64,000 nucleotides of DNA from Anomaloglossus baeobatrachus (lineage: Eukaryota; Chordata; Amphibia; Anura; Aromobatidae), in the NCBI RefSeq assembly GCF_048569485.1, contig NC_134354.1, positions 508,954,869 to 509,018,868 on the forward strand. The letters run 5' to 3'. Position numbers and translations under genes: made by a program. This document shows, one piece after another, positions 44,250 through 55,260 of this stretch. Each line of letters begins with the position of its first letter. The stretch's first letter is position 1. A model generated the notes under the pieces. It was not told the DNA's origin and ran no database searches. It saw only the letters and a program-made list of their open reading frames with translations.

Positions 44250-47200
44250 AAGAGATAGGATGCGGCTGTGGGATCCGGGCTGCCCCCGCTCACGGCAAGC
44301 ACTCACCCGCCGTCACCTCCACCCTCTATCACGGCTGATCCCAAAGCGCTGCACGCAACACCGGCAGCGGATCCCTCGACCCCTGATGGAGATGACCAGG
44401 CCGTGCCTCCTGACCAGATTGACCTGATTACCGTGGACTCGGAACCGGAGGAGATGAAAGAAGGCAATTCGGGGTCCAGTACCCCGGAGGCTGCATGCGT
44501 ACCCCGTTTCGGAGGGCATGGCTATCGGATGTCCCTGTCATCGCATGCAATACATGAGCTGGAGATCATGGAGGTGGAAGCAGAGTTTACTTCAGATGAA
44601 GAAATCTCAGTTGATACCATGGATGTAGTGGTGCCCATATGCCATCGCTGTGGTTTGCCCAGGCACTTTGCAAGAGTGTGCCCAGGAGGCGCCCGACAGT
44701 GAAGGGGCCAGAACCTGCAAGTTTTAAAGTTTTGTGTGGACTGTCACCTTTGTTGGACGTTCTCCAGTGTTCAAGTGGAAGCAGCTGTCGGGGACCGGTT
44801 GAAGGGTTCCTGATGAAAGGTGACAGGCGTATTTGTGCCATAAGTAGACTGCACCCTCCTTGTTGAACCTTTTTCCACCCTTTGTTTTAGGGAAAAGTCC
44901 ATCAGGGCCTTGGACAGGGAAGTGGTGGTAGACGGCACCAGGAGGCCCCGGTGCGGGTCGGCTCAATAGGGCAACGGCTACCAGGTTGCTCAGGTCTGTT
45001 ACTAGAGTTGTCTTTTGCAACACTCGTGACCTTAACCTGGTCACGGACCAATGGATAGGTATGCAGCGGGTCAGGTTGTTTGGGTGGCGGTTGATGGGAT
45101 CCGGGAAGTTGGGACTGGACTGTCGCAGGAAGAGGTTGGAAAGGAGACGTTTGAGCCTCCGCTACTAACATAACCGGCAGCATTCCATTGTTGATTTTAT
45201 GAACTGAAAAATTACCATAACGTTTAAGCATATGCCTCCCTAATGTGTAAAAAAAAAAAATGTTCTTCTTTTTCTATTCTACAGTTTTGAAAAAAAAAAA
45301 TAAACCTCTCATGTCCTGTAGCTCGAGGACGAGCTACATTTAACCAATGAGGAATGTGACGCTCCTGGACTATCAGGTCGTCACAGGGTATTGCGCAATC
45401 TGCTGGTGTAGTGGGTAGCGGCTCGGCGTCCGCCAAGGGCGAGGGTGATGGTGGCTGGATACTTGCAATGGTCGGGCGCAATACGGATCCTGCGGCCGGG
45501 TAGGCTGGGTCAACCGGGACTGGGTGACTGCTTATCCGCTCCTCTCGCGGGACCTCCATCTCACGGGCCCGCACAGCCACAGCCAGACTCCTCATCTATT
45601 CCCTCCAATGGTCCAGGATGTATAGAAACTGCGTTCGCATCCTCCTGCAGAGCTGCTCGGTTTCTTGCTCAATCTAGGTCGCGGTCCCAGGAGCTGCACG
45701 CTCCGGTGACCAGTCCCTTGCTGCCGCCATCTTGCCTCTGCGGTGTCCAGGAACTTTATGGCAGAGTCCTGGTGTCCCTGCTCCACTTCCGCTGCTACAT
45801 TCCATCACGCCCCCTCGGTTTTCGTCAGCCAATCACTCTCACGCCGGGGAACCCTGGGAACTTCCGGTTCCGGCCACACTCTCAGACAGGGGGCGGGGCT
45901 TCAGCTTTGCTCCCTTTTGGTCAGAAAGATGGCATTTTGGTGCCAAGGATGGCGGAAAATGGCGGGAACGGGATCTTGACACCGCAGCTTGGATTTTCAA
46001 GGTACACGTCACCCAGGTTAGTGAGGCCAGTCCAAATCCTGTTCATGATGCCAGAAATTTGAGGTGTGCCGCCCCTACAGTGGACAAACCGCTCGGATCC
46101 GGGGTCTGCTGCTGTGGCTCAAGGGTCTCCGGATCTGGGGGCTCGCAGCCACTCTCAAATGGAAAGGGGGTTATTTACAGGGGAGAGAGAATTTGTGACG
46201 CCACCCGTGGTTCGCGGTAAGGGGAGTACCCTCACTGCCGATGGGAGTACCCGGGGGAGATGGAATGGGGGCAGCCAGATGATGTTTCCCTCCACAGGTA
46301 GGGGAGGCCCTGGGACTATAGATGACAGGCACGCTGGCGCAGGGCAGCGCAGGGCTAGTGGAAAGCAAAGGAGGACCATGTACTCACTCAGGCAGCATCG
46401 GTGATGTAAAGCATACTCTAACAACAAGGTAAACCAAGTCTCTGGGTGCCGCTGCCTTCTTGGGGGAGCCCATCCAGGTATCCGTCAACTATAGTACTGC
46501 AGGGTGATCCAGAGCCTGCCTCCGTGCACAAATTAGAAGTGTTTTGGTGGTCCGTTGGCGTAAAGCTGTCCAGGCCCCGCTTCCTACTGTTAGTAGTAGA
46601 GCTGAGCTTCAAAGGGCTCAAACTTGGGATTTCTGTGGGCTGCATGGGTTGGAAAGCCCTATCCCCCTCGTTGCGCTAGTGCCCCTGATCTCTGAGCTTC
46701 GTAGGGACAGTCTATCAAGTCATTATCCTCTGCAGGTTAATTGCCGGGTTTATTAGCTGCTGACCGTTCTCCCAGACCAGGTCTAGGCACCCAGCCTCAA
46801 TACCCTGCGACCTAGTCTCCGACTCCTCCGGTCCCAGACCACCATCTACGACCTAACCTTTAACTCCCAGGGAGCCACACACTCCCCTAGCTCCTCACTA
46901 CTCGAGGGCTACCACTCTTCTGTCCTACTTCCCTCCCACCAGTCTGCCTGACCCCTAGGTGGGCAGCCCTATTCCAGCTCAGCAGCCCACTGGTGTGTCT
47001 GGCAGGGTGTGGTGTGTAGAGTTGAGTGCGGTTCACGGTTCGTGGTTCTCCAGTTCGCGGTTCGAGTGATTTTGGGGGCTGTTCTAGATCGAACTAGAAC
47101 TCGAGCTTTTTGCTAAAGCTCGATAGTTCTAGTTACATTCGAGAACGGTTATAGCAGCAAAAAGCAGGGCTTTTTACAGCTACAGTGTGCAGGAGCCATC

Positions 47201-47358
47201 GCTGGCAGCCTGCCAGAAGCTGGTAACCAAGATAAACATCGGGTATCCAAGCAAAGCGCTTTGGTTAGTAACCCGATATTTATCCTAGTTACGTGCAGAT
47301 AGCCCAAACTTCCCTGCTCAGCTCGCTCCGCCCCCTCCTGCACGCAGCATGTACACAC

Positions 47359-47878
47359 TGTGAGGTAGCACCGTTGTTTGGGCAAAAACGTGAGGCAGTG
47401 AGGCAGCAGCGTGTTCACACCAACAGTCTATTTATTGTTGCAGCATAAATAGATCCAATTTCCCACTGTCAAAGTCTCTTCCGGATCACAGCCGGTGCAT
47501 ATAGACAAATTCTTTGCATCAAAAAGTCTTGTTACCTTAGGACCCCGTTAACCGCAGGGATCTGTGTAAGGTTCTCCTAGGCTCACACTCTTGGCCTGTG
47601 TTCACTCCACACAGAGCCAGCCCAGCTCACACAGCATGTGTTAGCTTCACCAAGCCTGGCTCTCAACTGAGACACACCCTGCTGTGCTCTGCATGATTTA
47701 AACGAAAATGCCGGACATGAGGATTGCTACAAAACCTGGACTGGGAGGAGGGATCTGTCTCCCTGTTACCCTTTGTGCTATACTCCCAGTAATAGCTATA
47801 GCAAACTCAGAGGGTTTCCAGACACATTCTAGGGGACACATAGCGGTCTTCAAATATTACCCCTGTCACTGCCTCACA
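47359..47878 (+). repeat. Solo LTR, 520 bp, Gmr1-like family, copy 2
   Basis: Starts TGTGAGGTAGCACCG and ends CACTGCCTCACA, flanked by ACAC on both sides. Almost identical to the inverted copy at 43,087-43,606, which points to recent spread of this LTR family. Confidence 0.85.
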
Positions 47879-47959
47879 ACACACACACACTCACCTGTCC
47901 CCAGCCAAGCAGTCCACGACACTGACGTCCTCAGCGCCACCAACTTCGCACTCCACCGC

Positions 47960-48975
47960 CAGCACACATGGCTCCGTCCACCTGTTACTCTGCACAAATG
48001 GTCCCGCTAGGCTCCACCCACCTGTCACTCTACACACATGGTCCCGGTAGGCTCCGCCCACCTGGCACTCTGCACACATGGTCCAGCTAGGCTCCGCCCA
48101 TCTGGCCCTCTGCACACATGGTCCCGCTAGGCTCCGCCCACTTGTCACTCTGCACACATGGTCCCGGTATGCTCCGCCCACCTGGCACTCTGCACACATG
48201 GTCCCGCTAGGCTCCGCCCACCTGGCACTCTGCACACATTACCCCGCTAGGCTCCGCCCACCTGGCACTCTGCACACATGGTCCCGCTAGGCTCCGCCCA
48301 CCTGGCACTCTGCACACATTACCCCGCTAGGCTCCGCCCACCTGTCACTCTGCACACATGGTCCCGCTAGGCTCCGCCCACCTGGCACTCTGCACACATT
48401 ACCCCGCTAGGCTCCACCCACCTGTCACTATGCACACATGGTCCCGGTATGCTCCGCCCACCTGGCACTCTGCACACATGGTCCTGCTAGGCTCCGCCCA
48501 CCTGTCACTCTGCACACATTACCCCGCTAGGCTCCGCCCACCTGGCACTCTGCACACATGGTCCCGCTAGGCTCCGCCCACCTTGCACTCTGCACACATC
48601 GTCCCGCTAGGCTCCACCCACCTGACACTCTGCACACATTACCCCGCTAGGCTCCGCCCACCTGTCATTCTGCACACATGGTCCCGCTAGGCTCCGCCCA
48701 CCTGGCACTCTGCACACATTACGCCGCTAGGCTCCGCCCACCTGTCACTATGCACGCATGGTCCCGGTATGCTCCGCCCACCTGGCACTCTGCACACATC
48801 GTCCCGCTAGGCTCCACCCACCTGACACTCTGCACACATTACCCCGCTAGGCTCCGCCCACCTGTCACTCTGCACACATGGTTCCGCTAGGCTCCGCCCA
48901 CCTGGCACTCTGCACACATTACCCCGCTAGGCTCCGCCCACCTGGCACTCTGCACACATGTTCCCGCTCGGCTTA
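47960..48975. repeat. Satellite array, 40-bp unit, ~25 copies
   Basis: A head-to-tail 40-bp unit (ggctccgcccacctggcact, then ctgcacacatggtcccgcta) spans about 1 kb with few mismatches. Units alternate between a tggtcccgcta and a ttaccccgcta ending, giving a partial 80-bp higher-order period. The spacing is exact and without unique spacers, so it is not a CRISPR array. Confidence 0.95.
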
Positions 48976-50150
48976 CCTGCGGTGATGAAGTCCCGACCTC
49001 AGCGCTGTCACTGTCCTCCATGGCCGCCGCTGGTCAAATCACCTTCTCTCGCTTCCGACCCGAGAGTGACTTGCGGTGATGTCACGGGCCGCTCGCGATA
49101 CTTGGCTGTGAAGATGATTGAAGTCAGTGTGCAGGAGATCAGCGCAGGTAATGTACCTCGCTGACAGCAGCACTTGTCATGCCCTGCAGTGACCTGGGCT
49201 GACCCATTGATGTTAGCTCAGGTCACTGCACTGCTCTCCCAGCCAATGGGGAACATCCTGCTCTTCATTGACTGGGACAGTGTGGATCGTCATGGGAACG
49301 CCTTGGATTACAGCAGACCTGGACTTGTTTTTCTTTCTAATAAATTGGTTAAAGAGGGAATGTATTGGGGAGTGTTTTTTCAAATAAAAATGTGTTTGTC
49401 GTCTATTTTTTTTTATTACTGACTGGGTTGGTGATGTCGGGTATCTGATAGACGCCTGACCTCTCCAACCCCAGGGCTTGGTGCAAGGTGACATTACACA
49501 TCTGGTATTAACCCCATCTATTACCCCGTTTGCCACCGCACCAGGGCTCGGGATGAGCTGGGGCGAAGCACCAGGATTGGCGCATCTAATGGATGCGCCA
49601 CTTCTGGGGCGGCTGCGGCCTGCTATTTTTAGGCTGGGGAGAGTCCAATAACCATGGACCTCCCTAGTCTGAGAATATCAGACCCCAGCTGTCTGCTTTA
49701 CCTTGGCTGGTGATCCAATTTTGGGGGGACCCCCATGTGTTTTTTTTTAAATTATTTATTTAATTTAAAATAACAGTGTGGGGTGCCCTCAGTTTTGGAT
49801 TACCAGCCAAGGTGAGGCTGCCAGCTGTGGTCTGCAGGCTGCAGCCATCTGCTTTACCCTAGCTGGCTACAAAAATAGGGGGAACCCTATGTCATTTTTT
49901 TTTTCATTTTTTTGGCTAAATACAAAGCTAAGCACCCCTTAGTGCCACATGAAAGGCACCAAAGGGTGCAAAATTACAAAATGCAGGAGAGTGGGATATT
50001 ATGTGTCTTTCTGCCATTATAATGACAGAAAAGACTGATATGAAGTGTACAAGCAAAAGAAAATCACCAGAGCGCTCTACGCTGTGAAAAGCAGTAGAAA
50101 ATGGCACTGGAGTGAACATGTGACCGCCTGATGTAGGATGAAGCTATGGA
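48976..50150. other. hAT-2 interior, non-coding
   Basis: No gene. Carries the gaagcaccaggattggcgca and atctgctttaccttggctgg blocks. The part from about 49,430 to 49,930 has a diverged direct copy at about 51,695-52,200. Confidence 0.55.
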
Positions 50151-50360
50151 TCCTGGGTAAATTTATGTATTTTCCCTCCTTCAGTTTTTTTGCAGTACAC
50201 AAAAAAAACGGAAGGCACACGGATGACAAACAGATGACATACGGACCGTCTACGGAACGGAAACGAATGCCACACGGATGCACCCGTGAAAAAACGGACT
50301 GTTTTTTGCAGACCACAAAAATGTATCGGTTGTGTGAATGTAGCCTTATTCTGGTCTGCC
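50151..50360. repeat. MITE-like palindromic sequence
   Basis: A cagtacacaaaaaaaacgg / cagaccacaaaaatgtatcg repeat pair, CpG-rich, ending in tgtgaatgtagcctta, a motif common at ends of vertebrate MITEs. Ends and target duplication were not established. Confidence 0.4.
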
Positions 50361-50944
50361 GTTTATAAACAGCAGGCAGAAATAAGTGAATAGCGCCCCC
50401 CAGCGTCAGAAAATCTCCGGGGTTTCAGGGCTAGCTGAGACCCTGGAGATCATGATTCAGGACGGTTTTTCCGGTCCCTGCTCACGTGATCACAGGTATA
50501 CACCGTATACCGATGATCACGTTACAGTAAATGACAGCGTCGGTAAAAAATTATTTATCTCCCATCTGGCATGAACAAACATGATAAATCTCCTCCCCGG
50601 TCCCCTCCGGTCCCCCGGTGTCGCCAAAGTGCCCCCCCTGATGCCCTCCCAGAAATCCAAGATGGCCGCTCGCAGAGCAGCGTGCCGGCCGCATTCACCC
50701 TACTCCTCTGATTTCTGTCGCATGTGCCATGACACATGCGACAGAAAACTCCTCCCCAGGCCCTGCCAGGTCACCCCCTATAACCCCACCGGTGTTCCCC
50801 GGTGTCCCACGGTACCTGTGCAGCGTTGATTCCCCCACGGCCCCCTCCTTCACAATAGACGCTGCCGCATGCACAGAGCGGCTGTCAGCTCAGCTTCCTG
50901 TGTTCAGACACAGTAAGTGGTGGTTATGCATCTGTAAGCTAAAT
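50361..50944. other. hAT-2 interior, non-coding
   Basis: No coding region recognised. A short palindrome around 50,715-50,745 repeats the tgtcgcatgtg motif on both strands. Confidence 0.45.
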
Positions 50945-51140
50945 GGGCGGCACGGTGGCTCAGTGGTTAGCACTGCAGTCTTGCAGCGCTGAGGTCCTGG
51001 GTTCAATTCTCACCATGGGCACCATCTGCAAGGAGTTTGTATGTTCTCCCCGTGTTTGCATGGGTTTCCTCCCACACTCCAAAGACATACAGCGCTATGG
51101 AATTAATAACGCTATATAAATGAATAAATTATTATTATTA
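50945..51140 (+). repeat. tRNA-derived SINE with L2-type tail
   Basis: Starts gggcggcacggtggctcagt, with an A box (tggctcagtggttagc) and a B box (gggttcaattc, 50,999-51,009), the internal RNA polymerase III promoter of tRNA-like SINEs. The body ends in agcgctatggaattaataac, gctatataaatgaataaa and a (TTA)n tract, the tail recognised by L2-type reverse transcriptase. About 196 bp, close to full length. Confidence 0.9.
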
Positions 51141-51481
51141 CTGCAATGCCCTGCTCATGAGGTAAGGAACATAATTGATCAGGAGAGCTATATACTACAT
51201 TTTCAAATGGAGGGATTTGCTTTTATAGTTTCTCTGCTGAACGACTACCAAACACGAGAGTCCGTTATACGCCACAAGAAAACACATCTAAATAGCGAGC
51301 TCTGTTGTTAAGTATTCATTCAGCTGGATAACTGGACTTAAAGGGGTATTCCATCTCCAAGATCCTATCCCCAATATATAGTAGGTGGAATAGCAATAAT
51401 ATCAGCAAACACCAATATTTGGAAATGTAGAATAGTTCTCCTGATTAGGCATGCCCTTACCTCATGAGCAGGGCATTGCAG
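51141..51481. mobile_element. Fold-back MITE with ~50-bp ends
   Basis: Starts ctgcaatgccctgctcatga and ends with the complement, with the inverted match extending about 50 bp. Non-coding. No clear target duplication. Confidence 0.7.
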
Positions 51482-52616
51482 CTTTGGTAGCAACCATTAC
51501 GACATGGACTCTGCTGCTGTGGACCCGGGGAGAGTGAGTGCAGATTCATTGCACCCACACTCCTCACATGAAGGGTCCACACTCCTAGAAAATGGGGGAT
51601 ACGTTCCCTGAGTGTCTCCCCCCCATATTCTAGACGGTCTAGAGTCGTCGTGGGACCCCGTAGGATTTCTTTTGTCGATTTTTTTTTGTTAGTACTGACA
51701 GTTTATGATGTTGGGTATCTAATAGACGCCATGACATCACAAACTGCTGGGCTTGATCTCAGGTGACTTAACAGCTAGTATCAACCCGATTTATTACCCC
51801 GTTTGCCACTGCACCAGGGCACGGAATGAGCTGGGGTGAAGCGCCAGGATTGGCGCATCTAGTGGATGCGCCACGTCTGGGGTGCCTGCGGCCTGCTATT
51901 TTTAGGCTGTGAAGGCCCAATAACTATGGACCTTCCCACCCTGAGAATACCAGATCACAAGTGTCCGCTTTACCTTGGCTGGTGATCCAATTTGGGGGGG
52001 ACCCTACTTTTTTTGTGTAATTATTAATATTTATAAAATAATTATAAAAAAAGAGCCTGGGGGGACCTCCACATTGGATCCCCAACCACGGTAAAGCTGC
52101 CAGCTGTGGTTTTCAGGCTACAGCCGTCTGCTTTACCCTAGCTGGCTATCAAAAATGGGGGGACCCAACGTCATTTTTTTTAACTATTTTTTAAATAGAA
52201 AAAATTAATGGGCTTCCCTGTATTTTGATTGCCAACCAAGGTAACGGCAGGCAGATGGGGGTGGCAACCCATAGCTGTCTGCTTTATCTGCGCTGAGAAT
52301 CAAAAATACCGCGGAGCGCTACGTCATTTTTTTTGAAGATTTATTTTTACAGCATTGTGATGTCCAGCAATCAAAATACAGGGAAGCCCATTTTGTTTTT
52401 AGTTATTTAAATAAATAATTAATAAAAAATATATGGGCTCCCGCTGCATTTTTTGTATTGCTAGCTAAGGGTAATCCAAGCAGCTACTGGCTGCTAACCC
52501 CCACTGCTTGGTGTTACCTTCACTGGCAATGGAAAATCCAGGGAAGCATTTTTTATTTTTTTTGCCAAAAAATTTTTTGTATGCTAGCCAGGTATAGCAG
52601 GCAGGTTCTGGAAGAG
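51482..52616. repeat. hAT-2 interior with diverged repeat of 49.4-49.9 kb
   Basis: The blocks tggcgcatctagtggatgcg, cggcctgctatttttaggct and taccttggctggtgatccaa recur in the same order and direction as at 49,430-49,930. Further ctgtctgctttacc units follow to 52,300. Confidence 0.65.
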
Positions 52617-54350
52617 TTGGATACAGCGCCAGAAGATGGCGCTTCTATGAAAGTGCCATTTTCTGAGGCAGCTGCAGACTGCAATTCGCAGCAGTGGTGC
52701 CCAGAAAGCTCAGGCCAACCTGTGCTGCGGATTCCAATCCCCAGCTGCCTAGTTGTACCTGGCTGGACACAAAAATGGGTGAAGCCTACGTCATTTGTTT
52801 TCTAATTATTTCATGAAATAATAAAAAAAGGGCTTCCCTTTATTTTTGGTTCCCAGCCGGGTACAAATAGGCAACTGGGGGTTGGGGGCAGCTGTACCTG
52901 CCTGCTGTACCTGGCTAGCATACAAAAATATGGCGAAGCCCACAATTTTTTCAGGGGGCAAAAAACTTCTGCATACAGTCCTGGATGGAGTATGCTGAGC
53001 CTTGTAGTTCTGCAGCTGCTGTCTGTCTGTATGGACAAGAGCAGACAGCAGCTGCAGAACTACAAGGCTCAGCATACTCCATCCAGGACTGTATGCAGAA
53101 GTTTTTTGCCCACCAAAAAAATGACGTGGGCTTCGCCATATTTTTGTATGCTAGCCAGGTACAGCAGGCAGCCACGGGCTGCCTCCAACCCCCAGTTAAA
53201 AAAAGAAAAAAAGCAGCCAGCACGATCTGAAATTGGCATGCATCATATAAAAAGTGAAAATTCACAGATTTATTCCAACTGTACTATAATAAAAAAAATG
53301 AGATTTTTAGCAAATAATTGATCAATTTTTTGAGCCACCCCTGCCAACGTCACGGCAAATCTCAATAGGGGGGTCCTACTCTATATTCTGTATTTCATGT
53401 GCCATGCGGCCTCCTAGATAAAGTTAAAAGCAGAACCATAATGGAGCACACATACCTGTAACCTGTATATAGCCGCTTCCATGTTGCAAAAAAGGTTGTA
53501 GTTATGCTACAAATGTCTGGTGGCTGGTCACCACCATGCTATGCACGCCTGATCTTGGTTTGCAATATATTCCTCCAGTTGGTAGCTGTACACATTCAGT
53601 TGCCTCACCCTTTCCACAGGCATTGCTAATTAAGCACCATATTTGGACCTGGTCCGCCTTTATCAATGGTTGCTCTCTGGCACTGGGAGGGTCAGTTCTG
53701 ATATAGTCCTGGTATGTGTAGAGCTTGCTCCACATGCTGGGACCTGGGCTGGTCTCTATCCACAATTGCCTCTTTTGCAACATAGAAGCGGTTATATATA
53801 CAGGTTACAGGTATGTGTGCTCCATTATGGTTCTGCTTTTAACTTTACCTAGGAGGCCGCATGGCACATGAAATACAGAATATAGAGTAGGACCCCCCTA
53901 TTGAGATTTGCCGTGACGTTGGCAGGGGTGGCTCAAAGAATTGATCAATTATTTGCTAAAAATCTCATTTATATTACAGTACAGTTGGAATAAATCTGTG
54001 AATTTGCACTTTTTATATGATGCATGCCATTTTCAGATCGTGCTGGCTCCCCTCTCTCTCCAACCCCCAGTTGCCTATTTGTACCCGGCTGGGAACCAAA
54101 AATATAGGGAAGCCCGTTTTTTTTAATTATTTCACTTATTTCATGAAATAATTAAAAAACAAATGACGTGGGCTTCGCCCCATTTTTGTGTCCAGCCAGG
54201 TACAACTAGGCAGCTGAGGATTGGAATCCGCAGCACAGGTTAGCCCGAGGTTTCTGGGAGCCTCTGCTGCGAATTGCAGTCCGCAGCCGCCCCAGAAAAT
54301 GTCGCTCTCATAGAAGCGCCATCATCTGGTGCTGTATCCAACTCTTCCAA
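52617..54350. repeat. Large palindrome with a fold-back insertion
   Basis: 52,617-52,890 recurs inverted at about 54,058-54,350. The centre near 53,040 is a near-perfect hairpin with arms of about 65 bp (52,966-53,029 and 53,049-53,112). The right arm is interrupted by a fold-back element (53,198-54,057). Open frames across the arms are mirror artefacts. Confidence 0.85.
53198..54057. mobile_element. Fold-back element with 15-bp target duplication
   Basis: Arms of about 275 bp (53,219-53,490 and 53,775-54,050) face each other around a unique centre of about 280 bp. The left side begins with an A-rich tract. Identical 15-bp flanks (ctccaacccccagtt at 53,183-53,197 and 54,058-54,072) point to target-primed retroposition, as for the hairpin at 13,924-14,504. 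Confidence 0.8.
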
Positions 54351-54983
54351 CAGCCCTGAAGCCGGGTGGCTTGTTGGGTAATCATGAGTTAATACTGGCT
54401 TTGTTTTACTAGCCAGTATTAAGCCAGAGATTCTTAATGTCAGGCACGTTTGACCCGGCCATTAAGAATCTCCAATAAAGGGTTAAAAAAAAACCCCAAA
54501 CAGAGAAAAAATACTTTAATAGAAATAAATACACAGACACATTAGAGACTCCATCTTTATTACCCCCTGTCAGCCCTTCACGATCCATGGTCTTCTGTCT
54601 TTCTCATTCAACAAATGCAGCTCTGCTACATCACAGCTGCATGGGGGAAGACGCTGCTTCCCGTGCAGCCTTCACTCCGTGAGAGATCAGTGCTGCTGGC
54701 TGCTAGCGGTAACAGCGGTAACGCTGACAGACGCGTTACCATAGCAACAGGGCTCCGATCATGTGATTCCCGGAGCCGCGGTTAGCGGTGACGTCACCGC
54801 TAACTGCGTTGCTATGGTAACGGTGATCTCCGTTAATGACCGGCTGTGTCAGCCGGTCCCTAACGGAACGGGGAGTCGACCATGTGCTAGAGCACACATG
54901 GTACACGGCGATACACAAATGTGCACTGTGTACCGGAGAGTGCAATGACAGGTCCTACATGACGCGTCATAGTCATGTGACCA
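54351..54983. other. hAT-2 interior, non-coding, CpG-rich inverted motifs
   Basis: No gene. The cgcgttaccatagcaacagg and gttgctatggtaacggtgat motifs are inverted partners, with gcggttagcggtgacgtcac between them. Confidence 0.5.
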
Positions 54984-55260
54984 TAGTTTAACAAATCCCA
55001 AGCACACAATCAATTGCAACAGGGTAATGCAAAAAAGTGTTTTTTATTATACAAGCAGAAAGAAAATGCCACTACCGATAAAGCAAAGCCAAAGCAAAGC
55101 CAACGTTTCGGCCTTCGCAAGGCCTTTGTCAAGGACTTGCGTTAATCAGAGAATGACGGGTATAAATGGGTTAAATGTCCAATAAACGAGCCAATGGTAG
55201 GGCGTTTTGCTTTTCAAGAATAACTTGCCAGAGTCAAGGAGGCATAAGAGGTGGGAGTAT

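Noticed and set aside
48078-48890. Several ~70-residue open frames with repeated peptide units
   Set aside because: They are translations of the 40-bp satellite in different frames, with no independent coding evidence.
47960-48975. CRISPR-like array
   Set aside because: The 40-bp units are contiguous with no unique spacers, in a vertebrate context. It is a satellite.
50945-51020. Functional tRNA gene
   Set aside because: A and B boxes are present, but the sequence does not fold into a complete tRNA cloverleaf by eye and continues into a SINE body with an L2 tail.
52985-53321. Overlapping open frames on both strands around the palindrome
   Set aside because: They are mirror translations of inverted arms, with no homology or codon signal.
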